Positions 36,783 to 47,101 are shown, counted from the first letter of the stretch. The stretch is 64,000 nucleotides of DNA from Devosia faecipullorum (GCF_015158295.1 NZ_JACDXV010000010.1:1-64000), one strand, 5' to 3'. Translations and numbers: made by a program. Notes: generated from the sequence alone by a model not told the origin.

Positions 36783-37766
36783 TCACGACGCGCGGCGCCA
36801 AGCTCTATCGAGGCGCCTCAGTAGCCCTAAAAAACCACGCCAAGGAATTGTCAGTATAGAAATTAAATAACTAGCGTAGCTTGGAAACATTTTGGATCCG
36901 ACGATGCCGCCCTCGTTGCGAACTCGTCTGGGTAGATCGATAAACAGCTTGTACGGATCCATGATCGCTGACAACTGGGGCCCCAGAAGGTATCTGCGTG
37001 CATAATCAGTGGCCTTACGTACAAATACGTCATCAGCAGACCATCTGTCGTAAACGTTAAGCCACATTATGTATTTGTCAATTTTGGAACGCGTTCTGGA
37101 ATACGTTTGGAGTACACGGATATTGGCAAGAGGCTCAACGTTTTGTGCGAACCTAGTCACGCCGGCTATTCTAGCCCACATGTCCCAATCGCCGCCGAAA
37201 CTGAGATGTTCCGGGAAATCCCCTGCGACATCAAAAATGCGGCGTCGCACAATAACCGCTGATGGGCAACCTACCCAATAACGTTCAAGTCGTACTTCAT
37301 CGAATTGATTGTCTGGTTCCGGCAGTGGTCCAGGAATCATGTCAAATTTCTTCTGCTCCGTGATGCCGTCAACTATTCTGCCTGAGCAATGGACAAGGCC
37401 GATCTCATCTGTGGTAAAAAATGACACTTGAGATTGCAGGTAGTTCGGCTCCCACCAATCATCAGCATCGATGAATGCCACGAACTCTGACTGGCCGGCA
37501 TGCAGGGCGCGATTACGTGTTGCACACTCGCCACTTGCTACGCCCGTAGGAGATGGAATCAATTTGACACGTGGATCCTCCATCGCGATGCGAGCAACAA
37601 TTTCTGCCCCATCATCGGTAGATGCGTCATCGGCAACATATACTGCTTGAACTCGTAATGACTGGCTTAGTGCCGACCGAATGGTCTTTTCTATGAATGG
37701 TCCTTTATTGTGCAGTGGAATGGCGACATCTATCCACCAAGTCGTTCTATCTGTCGGATTGTTCAT
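36783..37766 (-). CDS. Family 2 glycosyltransferase
   Basis: A 327-aa GT-A transferase: DVAIPLHNKGPFIEKTIRSA, VYVADDASTDDGAEIV, and FIDADDWWEPNYLQ (DxD), with GGDWDMWARIA as acceptor-domain motif. ATG 37766 overlaps the stop of the fucosyltransferase gene (ATGA). The DNA here is visibly more AT-rich than the conjugation modules, as is common for polysaccharide loci that spread horizontally. Confidence 0.85.
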   Translation of the reverse strand: MNNPTDRTTWWIDVAIPLHNKGPFIEKTIRSALSQSLRVQAVYVADDASTDDGAEIVARIAMEDPRVKLIPSPTGVASGECATRNRALHAGQSEFVAFIDADDWWEPNYLQSQVSFFTTDEIGLVHCSGRIVDGITEQKKFDMIPGPLPEPDNQFDEVRLERYWVGCPSAVIVRRRIFDVAGDFPEHLSFGGDWDMWARIAGVTRFAQNVEPLANIRVLQTYSRTRSKIDKYIMWLNVYDRWSADDVFVRKATDYARRYLLGPQLSAIMDPYKLFIDLPRRVRNEGGIVGSKMFPSYASYLISILTIPWRGFLGLLRRLDRAWRRAS

Positions 37767-38599
37767 AACAGGCACCAATCGGCAGGATATAAATCACATG
37801 TATTATTACGACGCATTGCGCCTTCAGAGAACCACTGGCGGGGAGCTATTACTTTCTTATCCTGCTTGGCATTTAACCATGCGCCCCACCAGCTGAAACT
37901 AGAGTTGGCAATGATGTGGTGATTGCAGAGAGACATCAAAGCCATGTCTGCCCAAGGTTTGTTGTTGTTTCCCACTACGGCAACCGCTGGGTAATTTGGC
38001 ACGATGTTTTGGGCCGCCCAATCCATGTCGTCGGAAAACACGAAGAACGTCGCGTTTGGTACAAAGGCTTTGATATAACCTACCGCCCGTCTGTAATATT
38101 CTATAGACAAGACGCCATGGGTCCCAGCATGGGCAGGCTTGAGGTAGTCTCCTCTACGAACATGTAGCGAAATTGCGTTTGATGTGCCCTGGATGCGCTC
38201 GGCCAATAACGCATTCATACCATCAAGTTTTTCTTTGATCGAGAAATGGTTTCTCACTTCAGAGTCAACGCCATCGAAGTATCTCCAGCTTTGAAAATAG
38301 CCTTCGATAGTAGTTCCGTCAGGAATCCTATTGAATTTTTCGTCATAGAAAAACGACGGTTCACGATAAGTCCGTCGGTCTAGGAGGCGCGAAATTCGGC
38401 GAGAGAACCTACCGCGTGCGAAAGCTGGTGATACAAAATTCTGCGGAACTTGCAACTTGTCGAGTAAGTAAGGTCTATCAGGCACATTTCTTTCGCGGAT
38501 GATTCCGAGATCAGTCCTTAATCTGGTGGCGGCGCTGAGGGCGGCGGCGTAGGAAAACATTTGGTTTCCCAAGCCGCCCGTTAGTTGCACTGATATCAT
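37763..38599 (-). CDS. Family 11 alpha-1,2-fucosyltransferase
   Basis: A 278-aa inverting GT11 enzyme transferring L-fucose from GDP-L-fucose, usually to Gal or another fucose in an alpha-1,2 linkage. The family start VQLTGGLGNQMFSYAAALS, the GDP-fucose-binding SLHVRRGDYL (HxRRxDY) near residue 145, and the C-terminal NSSFSWWGAWLN motif are all present. Length is typical. The donor is supplied by gmd and fcl at 42707-44784, so the locus is self-consistent for a fucosylated surface glycan. Confidence 0.92.
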   Translation of the reverse strand: MISVQLTGGLGNQMFSYAAALSAATRLRTDLGIIRERNVPDRPYLLDKLQVPQNFVSPAFARGRFSRRISRLLDRRTYREPSFFYDEKFNRIPDGTTIEGYFQSWRYFDGVDSEVRNHFSIKEKLDGMNALLAERIQGTSNAISLHVRRGDYLKPAHAGTHGVLSIEYYRRAVGYIKAFVPNATFFVFSDDMDWAAQNIVPNYPAVAVVGNNNKPWADMALMSLCNHHIIANSSFSWWGAWLNAKQDKKVIAPRQWFSEGAMRRNNTCDLYPADWCLL

Positions 38600-38652
38600 G
38601 GTTTGTGTCCGCCGTAACTATACCTATTTATTGAATGCGCTTATCGGTGCAT

Positions 38653-40401
38653 TCACCCATCTGTTGTGAATACATCCTCGTAGCGCCCCATGCGCTTTAC
38701 GCGACCGCCTTCGATCTCAACCAAGGTGTCACAGTTCTTAAGAGTGGTCAGGCGGTGTGCTACCATGATAACGGTGATATCCGAGCCGAGCGCCTCAATC
38801 GCCTCGATCAGCGCGCTCTCGGTCTGGTTGTCGAGGGCACTCGTGGCCTCATCTAGGATAATGAGATCGGCCTGCTTGTAGAGGGCGCGCGCGACGCCGA
38901 TACGCTGTCGCTGCCCTCCTGATATACGCAGGCCGCGTTCGCCAACAAGCGTATCATAGCCGTCGGGCCAACTTTCGATTGTATCAGCGATCTGCGCGGA
39001 CCGTGCCGCCGCCCGAAGCCGATCCATATCGATTTCGTCACGCTTGCTGCTAAAGGCAATGTTTTCAGCAATGGTGCTATCGGAAAGATAGATAGCTTGG
39101 GGAACATGTGCGATATGCGCGCGCCAAGCCTTGTGGTGCTGTCCGGTGATGCTTAGGCCATCGACTTGGATCTGGCCGCTGCTCGGTTCTAGAAGGCCCA
39201 TGATTATGTCGAGCGTCGTGCTTTTCCCCCCTCCTGTTGGGCCATAAAACCCGTACCGGCATCCTTTGGGGATTGTCAGGGTCATGTTATGAAGTACCGC
39301 TGCGCTGGCGGTGGGATATTGAAATCCAACAGCTGAAAGTCGGATTTCTTTATCGAACAGCACGCTTGTTATAGACTGTGCTGGGCCATCGGGCTGATCT
39401 AGCAACTCGATGACGTTCCAAATTGATGTCTCATTGCCTCTGATTGTGGCGATGGCAGCGTAACTTTGCTGAAGCATGGGCAGAAGACGTTGAGCACCCA
39501 GTGCCAGTACACCCAATGTCGGAATGGCAGAACCCATGCCGCCATCGGCACGCGTCAGAAAAAAAGCAAGCGTAGCGATAAGGATCATGCCGAGCGTTTC
39601 GACTATGAACCTGGGCGAGCCTGCAATGATGGCATTACGACTCATGGCTGTCTTGAGAGAGCGGTCGGAGCTTCGAAAAATATGGGTAAAGGTCTCTTGA
39701 GAGCCATCAATCAGAACGTCACGAATACTGCCTAGCCCCTCCTGCAATGCACGAATGGCGCGCCCCGATTCGCGGGCAATCGTCTCTGCATTGTTTCGGA
39801 GCCTACTACGCACGGCAATGGTAATTGATGTGTAGATGGTGGCAAAAGTGATACCGGTGATTGCTGCTACAGTTGGGTCCGTGATCAGTAGAGTTACAAG
39901 AATGCTCATCCCAACTACAACAGAGGTCATGAGTGTAAGGATTTGAGCGATCACGTTGCTAGCAACGGCCATCGTCTTGTTCATGACACCATCGATGATA
40001 GTGCTGGAGTTTCGTTGCAGTTGGACGGAGTACGGCTGCAGCAGACTTTTGCGATAAGTTCGCTCGCTTAACTCAGCGGCAAGACCGAACGAATAGTTGT
40101 TATTAAACGCCATAACGATCCACCGGATGCTGCCAGCGGCAAGCGCGGCAGCTACAAAGGTGAAGAGGGCCGCGAGCACCAAGTGCTCAGTTTCTGTGAT
40201 CCCTAGAACAGTGGCTACGGACCGGAGAAGGTCACTATCCATTGCCTTATGTGGAGACGAGAGGAGAAGCAGCAATGGAAACAACATCGCGAGGCTTGTG
40301 ACTTCAGCCACGGACGCAATGAGCGACAGGCCGATCAGCCCATAAAATTGGCGGCGACGCCGCTGCGGCAACCGCAGCCAGAAGGCGGCAACGGCGTTCA
40401 T
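38653..40401 (-). CDS. ABC transporter (TMD-NBD fusion), PglK/MsbA-like glycolipid flippase
   Basis: A half-transporter with six membrane helices (about residues 20-300) and a C-terminal ATPase: Walker A GPTGGGKSTT, signature RISGGQRQRIGVA, Walker B LIILDEATSALD, H-loop MVAHR. In PglK/Wzk-type systems such proteins flip complete lipid-linked oligosaccharides, replacing Wzx. No Wzx-like gene is seen in the locus, which fits. ATG 40401 is favoured (AAGG upstream); longer in-frame starts reach 40527. Confidence 0.85.
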   Translation of the reverse strand: MNAVAAFWLRLPQRRRRQFYGLIGLSLIASVAEVTSLAMLFPLLLLLSSPHKAMDSDLLRSVATVLGITETEHLVLAALFTFVAAALAAGSIRWIVMAFNNNYSFGLAAELSERTYRKSLLQPYSVQLQRNSSTIIDGVMNKTMAVASNVIAQILTLMTSVVVGMSILVTLLITDPTVAAITGITFATIYTSITIAVRSRLRNNAETIARESGRAIRALQEGLGSIRDVLIDGSQETFTHIFRSSDRSLKTAMSRNAIIAGSPRFIVETLGMILIATLAFFLTRADGGMGSAIPTLGVLALGAQRLLPMLQQSYAAIATIRGNETSIWNVIELLDQPDGPAQSITSVLFDKEIRLSAVGFQYPTASAAVLHNMTLTIPKGCRYGFYGPTGGGKSTTLDIIMGLLEPSSGQIQVDGLSITGQHHKAWRAHIAHVPQAIYLSDSTIAENIAFSSKRDEIDMDRLRAAARSAQIADTIESWPDGYDTLVGERGLRISGGQRQRIGVARALYKQADLIILDEATSALDNQTESALIEAIEALGSDITVIMVAHRLTTLKNCDTLVEIEGGRVKRMGRYEDVFTTDG

Positions 40402-40555
40402 AGCGCCTTGCCTCGATTCGCGAAGTTGATCTGAGCCGTTCATCGTCATCGAAAATACATCAACTGCGCATCGATCCTTCGCAATCCCTGACAGTTCGGT
40501 ACACTCTAGTCGCGGTCTAGCTGCCATGGAACGTGTCGTCTAGTAGAAATGCCGC

Positions 40556-42436
40556 CTAGCCGTTGGACCTTTCGGACGCGGCGCTGATTACACCAAAGAG
40601 GCACTTGCGGGCACACCGATCGTCTTGTGTGTCGACATACCTTAGGAGCTCAGTAAGAGGGTCCGCGATCGCAATCGAAATTTCCTTCGGCGAACGGCGG
40701 ATCTTAGGGTGATCGGTCGATTCCACAACATCATCGTCGTAGAACAGTTCTTCGAACATCTTTTCGCCGGGGCGTTTGCCCGTAATGACGATTTCGATAT
40801 CGCCATCAGGATTGTCGGTACTCCGTACGGCAAATCCAGCGAGCTGGATCATGTTCTCGGCCAGTTCGCGAATCAGCACCGGTTCGCCCATGTCGAGCAG
40901 GAAGATGTCGCCCCCTTGTGATAGTGCGCCCGCCTGGACGATCAGCTCTGATGCTTCATGGATGGACATGAAGTAGCGGGTCATGGTCGGGTCAGTTAGG
41001 GTCACTGGTCCGCCCTTGGCGATCTGCTCCTTGAACAAGGGTACCACCGAGCCGTTGGAGCCGAGCACGTTACCAAAGCGTACAGCGGTGAATCGTTGGC
41101 CCGTTCCCGCGGACGCGGCCTTCGCTGCCGTTTCGGCGACGATTAGTTCTGCCCAGCGTTTGGTTGCACCCATGACATTGGTAGGACGCACGGCCTTATC
41201 GGAGGAAATAAGTACAAAGGTCGAGACGCCATGGGCATAAGCCGCATTGACTACGATACTCGTCCCCATGACATTATTGCGGATTCCTTCGAGCGCATTT
41301 GCCTCGATCAACGGTACATGCTTGTGTGCCGCGGCGTGGAACACGACATCGGGATTGTAGAGCGCCATTGACATATCGATGCGTTGCCGGTCGACAATCG
41401 ATCCCAAAACTGGAACCACTTTGGGCAGCGGATCACCGCGCAACTCTCTTTCGATATTGTAGAGCGCGAACTCGTTGGCTTCGAAGAGAATGAGCTTTTC
41501 TGGATCGAGCTTGACGATCAGGCGGCAGAGTTCAGAGCCAATCGAGCCGCCGGCGCCGGTAACCATGATGGTCTTGCCGGTGATCATCGCGCGAAGAAGC
41601 TCAGGGGCGGGGGGCACCGAGGAGCGGCCAAGCAAATCGTCGATGTCGATTTCGCGTATCTGGCTGACCAGATAGCGACCGTCCACCAGGTCGGTGACCG
41701 GTGGCACCGTCCGGATTTTCACGCCCTGGCCGCCGATGGAGGCCACAATTTCACGCTGGCGCGCGGCCTTTAGCGTCGGGATCGAGAGGATAATCTCTTC
41801 CACACCATATTGCGCAGCAAGCATAGGCACGGCCGAGGGCGGGAACACCCGGATGCTGGCGACATCGCGACCATGCAGCGCTTGGCTATCATCAAGGAAA
41901 GCCACGATGCGATACGTTCCCTGTCGACGAAGCGCGCTTGCTAGCTGAGCGCCTGCTTCGCCGGCCCCATAGATGGCAATGGGCTTGCTCTGCTTCCGGC
42001 TCGCGCTGTTGGGCCAGAGCAGTCTTTTGGCGATGAAGCGGCTGCCGCCGATTGTGATGGTGGCCAGAGCCCAATAAAGGATCGGCACCGAGCGAGGAAC
42101 GACATAGTTCAACGAAATCTGCGACAGGAAAATCACCAGGATCCAGCAGAGTGTAGCGAGTGTGGTTGCCTGGATCGTGGTCCACAAAGCGCGTTCGGGC
42201 AGATATCTGATAACAGCGCGGTAAAGCCCCAAGCGTACGAAGATCGGAATGGCGACCATCGGTGCCGACAGGATCAACATGAAGTCAAACCACGTTGTCG
42301 GCGGCGTCCACTGTCCGTAGCGCAGGGCAAAGCTCGCCCACAAAGCTGCTGCGAGGGCGAAGGCATCATACGACAGAATGATGACGCGTTTCCAGAGCCG
42401 GGGCAGGCTGGTGATTGCAGATACGGCTCTCAACAT
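40556..42436 (-). CDS. WbpM/CapD-type UDP-GlcNAc 4,6-dehydratase, membrane bound
   Basis: A 626-aa protein with four N-terminal membrane helices (to about residue 135), a degenerate nucleotide-binding CoA-like domain (YGAGEAGAQLA near 155), and a C-terminal SDR catalytic domain: NAD motif TGAGGSIGSE near 290, SSDKAVRPTNVMGATKR (Met replacing the usual Tyr, typical of the large WbpM class) and GKRPGEKMFEELF. It converts UDP-GlcNAc to UDP-4-keto-6-deoxy-GlcNAc, the precursor of QuiNAc, FucNAc or diamino sugars. The fused reductase/transferase at 44791-45993 could use its product. Confidence 0.9.
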   Translation of the reverse strand: MLRAVSAITSLPRLWKRVIILSYDAFALAAALWASFALRYGQWTPPTTWFDFMLILSAPMVAIPIFVRLGLYRAVIRYLPERALWTTIQATTLATLCWILVIFLSQISLNYVVPRSVPILYWALATITIGGSRFIAKRLLWPNSASRKQSKPIAIYGAGEAGAQLASALRRQGTYRIVAFLDDSQALHGRDVASIRVFPPSAVPMLAAQYGVEEIILSIPTLKAARQREIVASIGGQGVKIRTVPPVTDLVDGRYLVSQIREIDIDDLLGRSSVPPAPELLRAMITGKTIMVTGAGGSIGSELCRLIVKLDPEKLILFEANEFALYNIERELRGDPLPKVVPVLGSIVDRQRIDMSMALYNPDVVFHAAAHKHVPLIEANALEGIRNNVMGTSIVVNAAYAHGVSTFVLISSDKAVRPTNVMGATKRWAELIVAETAAKAASAGTGQRFTAVRFGNVLGSNGSVVPLFKEQIAKGGPVTLTDPTMTRYFMSIHEASELIVQAGALSQGGDIFLLDMGEPVLIRELAENMIQLAGFAVRSTDNPDGDIEIVITGKRPGEKMFEELFYDDDVVESTDHPKIRRSPKEISIAIADPLTELLRYVDTQDDRCARKCLFGVISAASERSNG

Positions 42437-42706
42437 GCCTAACAGTCTCGAAACTGGCTGCTGACACCCGGAGGGGCACCAAAGCTGACTTGTGATCTCG
42501 ACAGGTTGGTGCCAAGACCTCCTTCAGTCGATAGACAGAAATACTGCGGACGACGCAACTTCAAAACGTCGCTCGGACAGGAAGCCTGTGCAATGCTTGA
42601 CGTCTGCGGTAAAGCGGTGACACAAGCAGGCTACGCCAAATGACCGAGATTGATAGGCACCCTGGTGCTTTTCACGATCTCGCAAAAAAACTTGCTCGGG
42701 ACGACT

Positions 42707-43828
42707 ATGACAAAAAAGGCCTTGATCACCGGCATTACCGGTCAGGATGGTTCGTATCTGACCGAGCTTTTGCTGGAAAAGGGCTACGAGGTACACGGCA
42801 TCAAACGCCGAGCCTCCTTGTTCAATACGCAGCGTATCGACCACCTCTACGAAGACCAACACGTCGGCAATGCGCCGATGAAGCTGCATTATGGCGATCT
42901 GTCCGACACGTCAAACCTCACGCGCCTGATCCGCGATATCGAGCCGGACGAGGTCTATAACCTTGGCGCCCAGTCGCATGTGGCGGTGTCGTTCGAAGCG
43001 CCGGAATATACGGCCGATGTGGATGCGACAGGCGCGTTGCGGCTGCTTGAAGCTATCCGTTTTATGGGTTTGGAAAAGAAGACCCGGTTCTACCAGGCGT
43101 CGACGTCCGAGCTTTATGGCCTCGTGCAGGAAACCCCGCAGTCCGAGACCACCCCGTTCCATCCGCGCTCGCCCTATGCGGTTGCAAAGCTCTATGCCTA
43201 TTGGATTACGGTCAACTATCGCGAAGCATATGGCATGTACGCCTGCAATGGCATCCTGTTCAACCACGAGAGCCCGCGTCGCGGCGAGACCTTCGTGACT
43301 CGCAAGATCACGCGCGGTCTCGCCAATATCGCCTTGGGCCTTGAGAGCTGCCTCTACATGGGCAACATCGACTCGCTGCGCGATTGGGGGCACGCCAAGG
43401 ACTATGTGCGCATGCAGTGGATGATGCTACAGCAGGAAGTGGCGGAGGACTTCGTCATCGCGACCGGTAAGCAATATTCCGTGCGCGAGTTCATCACCTG
43501 GGCCGCATCCGACCTCGGCATCACGGTCGAGTTTTTCGGCTCTGGTGTGGATGAGATCGGTAAGGCCGTAGCGATCGAGGGTGACCTGGCGCCCAATGTC
43601 AAGGTTGGCGACGTCGTTGTGCGGATTGACCCCAAATACTTCCGCCCCGCGGAAGTTGAGACCCTTTTGGGCGATCCGAGCAAGGCCAAGCAAAAGCTTG
43701 GCTGGGCGCCGGAGATCACAGCGCGCGACATGTGCCGGGAAATGGTCGAGGCTGACCATCGGGCAGCCCGGCGCGTTGCGCTGCTCAGATCGCATGGCCT
43801 TGATCTGCCTGTTAGCTTTGAGGGCTAA
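42707..43828 (+). CDS. gmd: GDP-mannose 4,6-dehydratase
   Basis: First step of GDP-L-fucose synthesis. The 373-aa SDR protein has NADP motif [12 protein letters not shown], the R-binding loop [26 protein letters not shown] (catalytic Thr/Glu region) and [20 protein letters not shown] (YxxxK), then [21 protein letters not shown] 42707 is chosen for its canonical start [13 protein letters not shown] lies upstream. fcl follows eight bases after its stop. Confidence 0.96.
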   Translation: MTKKALITGITGQDGSYLTELLLEKGYEVHGIKRRASLFNTQRIDHLYEDQHVGNAPMKLHYGDLSDTSNLTRLIRDIEPDEVYNLGAQSHVAVSFEAPEYTADVDATGALRLLEAIRFMGLEKKTRFYQASTSELYGLVQETPQSETTPFHPRSPYAVAKLYAYWITVNYREAYGMYACNGILFNHESPRRGETFVTRKITRGLANIALGLESCLYMGNIDSLRDWGHAKDYVRMQWMMLQQEVAEDFVIATGKQYSVREFITWAASDLGITVEFFGSGVDEIGKAVAIEGDLAPNVKVGDVVVRIDPKYFRPAEVETLLGDPSKAKQKLGWAPEITARDMCREMVEADHRAARRVALLRSHGLDLPVSFEG

Positions 43829-43836
43829 GAACAACC

Positions 43837-44784
43837 ATGACCTATGATCTGAACGGAAAGCGCGTCTGGGTTGCCGGCCATCGCGGCATGGTTGGCAGCG
43901 CCGTGGTGCGGCGCCTGGCCTCGGAGGGCTGCGAGGTCATCACTGCTGGTCGCGAGACAGCGGACCTGATGCGGCAAAGCGAAGTCGAAGCCTTCATGGC
44001 CGATGCAAAGCCTGATGCCATCGTCATGGCTGCAGCCAAGGTGGGTGGCATCCTCGCCAATGACACGCGCCCGGCCGAGTTCCTCTACGAGAACCTGATG
44101 ATTGAGGCCAACATCGTTGCGGCAGCCCATGCCAACGATGTCGAAAAGTTTCTGTTTCTCGGCTCGTCCTGCATCTACCCAAAGCTTGCCGATCAACCGA
44201 TCGCCGAGGGCAGCCTGCTCACTGGACCGCTGGAGCCCACCAACGAGTGGTATGCCATCGCCAAGATCGCCGGCATCAAGCTGGCGCAGGCTTATCGCAA
44301 GCAGTATGGCCGCGACTACATTTCGGCCATGCCGACCAATCTCTACGGCCCCGGCGACAATTTCGATCTGACCTCGAGCCACGTCATGCCGGCAATCATC
44401 CGCAAGGCGCACGAGGCCAAGGTGAGCGGAGCATCATCGATCACGGTCTGGGGCACTGGCACGCCACGCCGCGAATTCCTCCATGCCGACGACTGCGCCG
44501 ACGCTCTGGTCTTCCTCCTCAAGACCTATTCGGGCCATGAACACGTCAATGTCGGCTCGGGCGACGACCTCACCATCCTCGATCTGACGAAACTGGTTTG
44601 CAAAGTCGTCGGTTTCGAAGGTGAAATCGTGCACGATCTCAGCAAGCCTGACGGCACACCGCGCAAGCTGATGAGCGCCGATAATCTGCGCGGTATGGGA
44701 TGGGGTCCGCGTATTGCGCTCGGGGAAGGTATTGCTGAGACGTATCAGTGGTTTTTACAGCGCGAGGCTGCCCGCGAGGCTTGA
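43837..44784 (+). CDS. fcl: GDP-L-fucose synthase (epimerase/reductase)
   Basis: Converts GDP-4-keto-6-deoxymannose to GDP-L-fucose. The 315-aa protein shows VAGHRGMVGSAVVRRL, FLGSSCIYPKLADQPI, and the catalytic YAIAKIAGIKL (YxxxK), then SAMPTNLYGPGDNFD and the HADDCADA region. Directly downstream of gmd, same strand; together they feed the fucosyltransferase at 37763-38599. It converges with the fused transferase gene (six-base gap). Confidence 0.95.
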   Translation: MTYDLNGKRVWVAGHRGMVGSAVVRRLASEGCEVITAGRETADLMRQSEVEAFMADAKPDAIVMAAAKVGGILANDTRPAEFLYENLMIEANIVAAAHANDVEKFLFLGSSCIYPKLADQPIAEGSLLTGPLEPTNEWYAIAKIAGIKLAQAYRKQYGRDYISAMPTNLYGPGDNFDLTSSHVMPAIIRKAHEAKVSGASSITVWGTGTPRREFLHADDCADALVFLLKTYSGHEHVNVGSGDDLTILDLTKLVCKVVGFEGEIVHDLSKPDGTPRKLMSADNLRGMGWGPRIALGEGIAETYQWFLQREAAREA

Positions 44785-44790
44785 GGCGAC

Positions 44791-45993
44791 CTACGGCGTC
44801 ATGGCGTCCCCGCCACCGCGTCCCTTGAGAGTCTCCACGATGATTGACAGGTCGAGGCGCAGCGATCTCAGCTGTATATATTGTGCGTCCCATTTCGCCA
44901 GCGTTGCCGGCTGGCTCATGTCGATCTTGTTCACTTGCGCAAGGCCGGTGATGCCCGGCTTGACTGCAAGCACGCCACGCTTGCGGCGCTCTTCGATCAC
45001 CTCGGCCTGATTGGGCAGCGAGGGCCTTGGCCCGACCAGACTCATCTGGTTGAGCAGGATGTTGATTGCTTGCGGAAGTTCGTCCAACTTGGTGCGGCGT
45101 AGCCATTTGCCCAGCGGCGTTACTAAGGAGACAGAGACCTCATGGGTCCCAACGTTTGGCGAGCCCTGCGCCATGGTTCTGAACTTATAACAAGTGAAGA
45201 TGCGGCCATCTTGCCCTACCCTTTTCTGAGTAAAGAGGCCGGGTCCGCGTGACTGTAGCCTAACTCCCAGCCAGACGGTCAGGAGAAGCCAAGAAAAAGG
45301 CACGAGGATCGTAAGAGCAACGAGTACGTCGATGCATCGCTTGACCCATCGGAAAACAGGGTTGCGTGTTTGATCGCTTGTCACCACGGTCTTTGCTGGA
45401 AAATCACCGGCATTAAGCGCGTTCCAGCAAGCGTCGACTACTGCTGCGTGAGAGACTACAGGGGTGATCGCGCCGTAAGAGCAAAGGAGATAGTGGCGGA
45501 GTGGCGGAGCCACCCAATTCAGCACTGCTAGTCTGCCAGTGAGCTGATCGCCGATGATGGCCGAGGGGTAGAGCACTCGAGTTTCCATGCCACCAGCGGC
45601 CAGCACATGCTCGGAAGCTGTCCTTTTGCTGGAGGCGTAGTACGAATGATTCCGGCCATCTAGGGCAAGGGTCGTAGACACATAGACGAATCGCTTGATT
45701 CCTGCACCCTTTGCCGTCTCCATGAGCGACTTGGTGAGGTCCACATTCACCTGAACGAAGTTGTTCGCGGACGCGCCAACGTTGTTGTTGAGAACGGCAA
45801 GGTGCAACAGTCCATCGTAGCCCGCAGCACGCTTGGCCAAGTCTGCATAGCTTGAGCATTGCACTCCGGGGAAGAGCTTCTGGAGACGTGAAGGATCGCG
45901 GCCGACAAGGAGCAATTGTGCACCTCTGGACATAAATTTAGCGACTAGGCCGCGACCAACGGCGCCTGACGCACCGGTTATAATGAACTTCAA
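44791..45993 (-). CDS. Fusion: SDR nucleotide-sugar reductase + initiating sugar-1-phosphate transferase
   Basis: A 400-aa two-domain protein. Residues 1 to about 215 are an extended SDR: NAD motif ITGASGAVGRGLVAKF, FVYVSTTLALDG and YYASSKRTASE (YxxxK). From about 218 follows a bacterial sugar transferase (polyprenyl-phosphate GlcNAc/Gal-1-P transferase class) with a membrane helix (CIDVLVALTILVPFSWLLLT), RVGQDGRIFTCYKFRTM, RRTKLDELPQAINILL, MSLVGPRPSLPNQ and VKPGITGLAQVN. In R. etli and Pseudomonas separate 4-reductase (WreQ/WbpV-like) and initiating transferase (WreU/WbpL-like) proteins make and transfer QuiNAc; here both appear joined. The coupling to UDP-QuiNAc is inference. Confidence 0.85.
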   Translation of the reverse strand: MKFIITGASGAVGRGLVAKFMSRGAQLLLVGRDPSRLQKLFPGVQCSSYADLAKRAAGYDGLLHLAVLNNNVGASANNFVQVNVDLTKSLMETAKGAGIKRFVYVSTTLALDGRNHSYYASSKRTASEHVLAAGGMETRVLYPSAIIGDQLTGRLAVLNWVAPPLRHYLLCSYGAITPVVSHAAVVDACWNALNAGDFPAKTVVTSDQTRNPVFRWVKRCIDVLVALTILVPFSWLLLTVWLGVRLQSRGPGLFTQKRVGQDGRIFTCYKFRTMAQGSPNVGTHEVSVSLVTPLGKWLRRTKLDELPQAINILLNQMSLVGPRPSLPNQAEVIEERRKRGVLAVKPGITGLAQVNKIDMSQPATLAKWDAQYIQLRSLRLDLSIIVETLKGRGGGDAMTP

Positions 45994-46284
45994 TACGTAC
46001 CTCCGTCATGACCGCCACGGATAGGCGTGAATATTGTCTGCGGCAAGTGGGCACTGCCCGAGTCGCTATATCTGAAAAGGATATGCAGCCTTGCAGTCGC
46101 GGCGGTGACGACACGCCTACAGGTGATACCTCCAGCGGCTAGTCGGTGCTCATCAAAAGCTTGAAGTGTAGCCGAGCAAGCTGAGCGCAACTGCCACCTG
46201 CTCAATCAGATTGAAATTCTTCGGTGGCCTACAGGGGGGCAAACATAGCGTAAACTGCGAGGGACCATAATTTGTCAGTGCAGC

Positions 46285-46313
46285 TTTAACAACCGCAATG
46301 TGATGAATATACA
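46285..46313 (+). promoter_or_regulatory. Candidate promoter of the methyltransferase gene
   Basis: TTTAAC (46285-46290) and TATACA (46308-46313) are separated by 17 bases in AT-rich sequence, giving a start near 46320 and a leader of about 68 bases to ATG 46388. The 394-bp gap 45994-46387 separates divergent genes, so it must also hold a promoter for the fused transferase. I see nothing else in it. Confidence 0.35.
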
Positions 46314-46387
46314 GGACGCTTACATCATTCTGTCGGCCCGCATATGGTATCTAGAGGCTTCAGGATTCTTCGAGCGCATAATTGTCT

Positions 46388-47101
46388 ATGGAAAACAAAG
46401 CATTTCGATTGAATTGGGTTCAAGGTCGTATCGCTGAACTTCCCGGCGGCAGCAGCTTGCTTGATGTGGGTGCCGGCGAAGGGATTTATCGTCCCTATGC
46501 CGCGCACCTGGAATATCTAGCTCAGGACCTTGCGGAGTACGATGGAAAAGGTAACGGGAAAGGCCTTCAGACAGACAGTTGGGATACGTCCTCAATCGAC
46601 ATAAAGTGCGATCTTTTGGACATCCCAGAGGATCGGCGGTTTGACGCTGTACTTTGTTCGGAAGTGCTCGAACACGTGCCGGACCCCGTGGCTGCATTGA
46701 CAAAGATTTCGCGTCTGGTGAAGCCCGGTGGAGTGTTGATTTTATCGGCTCCGTTTATCAGTATGACGCACTTTGCGCCATATCACTATGCCACGGGTTT
46801 TAGTCGGTACTTTTATGAGTTCCATCTCAATAAACTTGGATATGAGATTGTCAGGATCGATCCAAACGGTAATTATTTTGACTTGGTAGGTCAGGAAGTC
46901 TTTACTGCTGTCGATGTTGCAAAAAACTACCGCTCTTCCCCACGCTCCATCGTCACTAAGATAGTCGACCGCGTCCTGCTTGCGACGTCCCAGTTGATCC
47001 GCAAGTGGATGCAGCGCCAAGGCCGCAAGTTCCCTGCGTCGACAGAGCTTGGTTGTTTCGGTTGGAATGTGGTCGCTAGACGTGTCAGCTCCGACCGATG
47101 A
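46388..47101 (+). CDS. Class I SAM-dependent methyltransferase
   Basis: A 237-aa enzyme with a Rossmann methyltransferase core: motif I LLDVGAGEGIYRPY (about residues 24-37), FDAVLCSEVLEHVPDP (motif II region) and LVKPGGVLILSAPF (motif III). The C-terminal part probably binds the acceptor. ATG 46388 is chosen over a TTG six bases earlier. By location it may methylate a sugar of the surface polysaccharide; the acceptor is unknown. Confidence 0.8.
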   Translation: MENKAFRLNWVQGRIAELPGGSSLLDVGAGEGIYRPYAAHLEYLAQDLAEYDGKGNGKGLQTDSWDTSSIDIKCDLLDIPEDRRFDAVLCSEVLEHVPDPVAALTKISRLVKPGGVLILSAPFISMTHFAPYHYATGFSRYFYEFHLNKLGYEIVRIDPNGNYFDLVGQEVFTAVDVAKNYRSSPRSIVTKIVDRVLLATSQLIRKWMQRQGRKFPASTELGCFGWNVVARRVSSDR

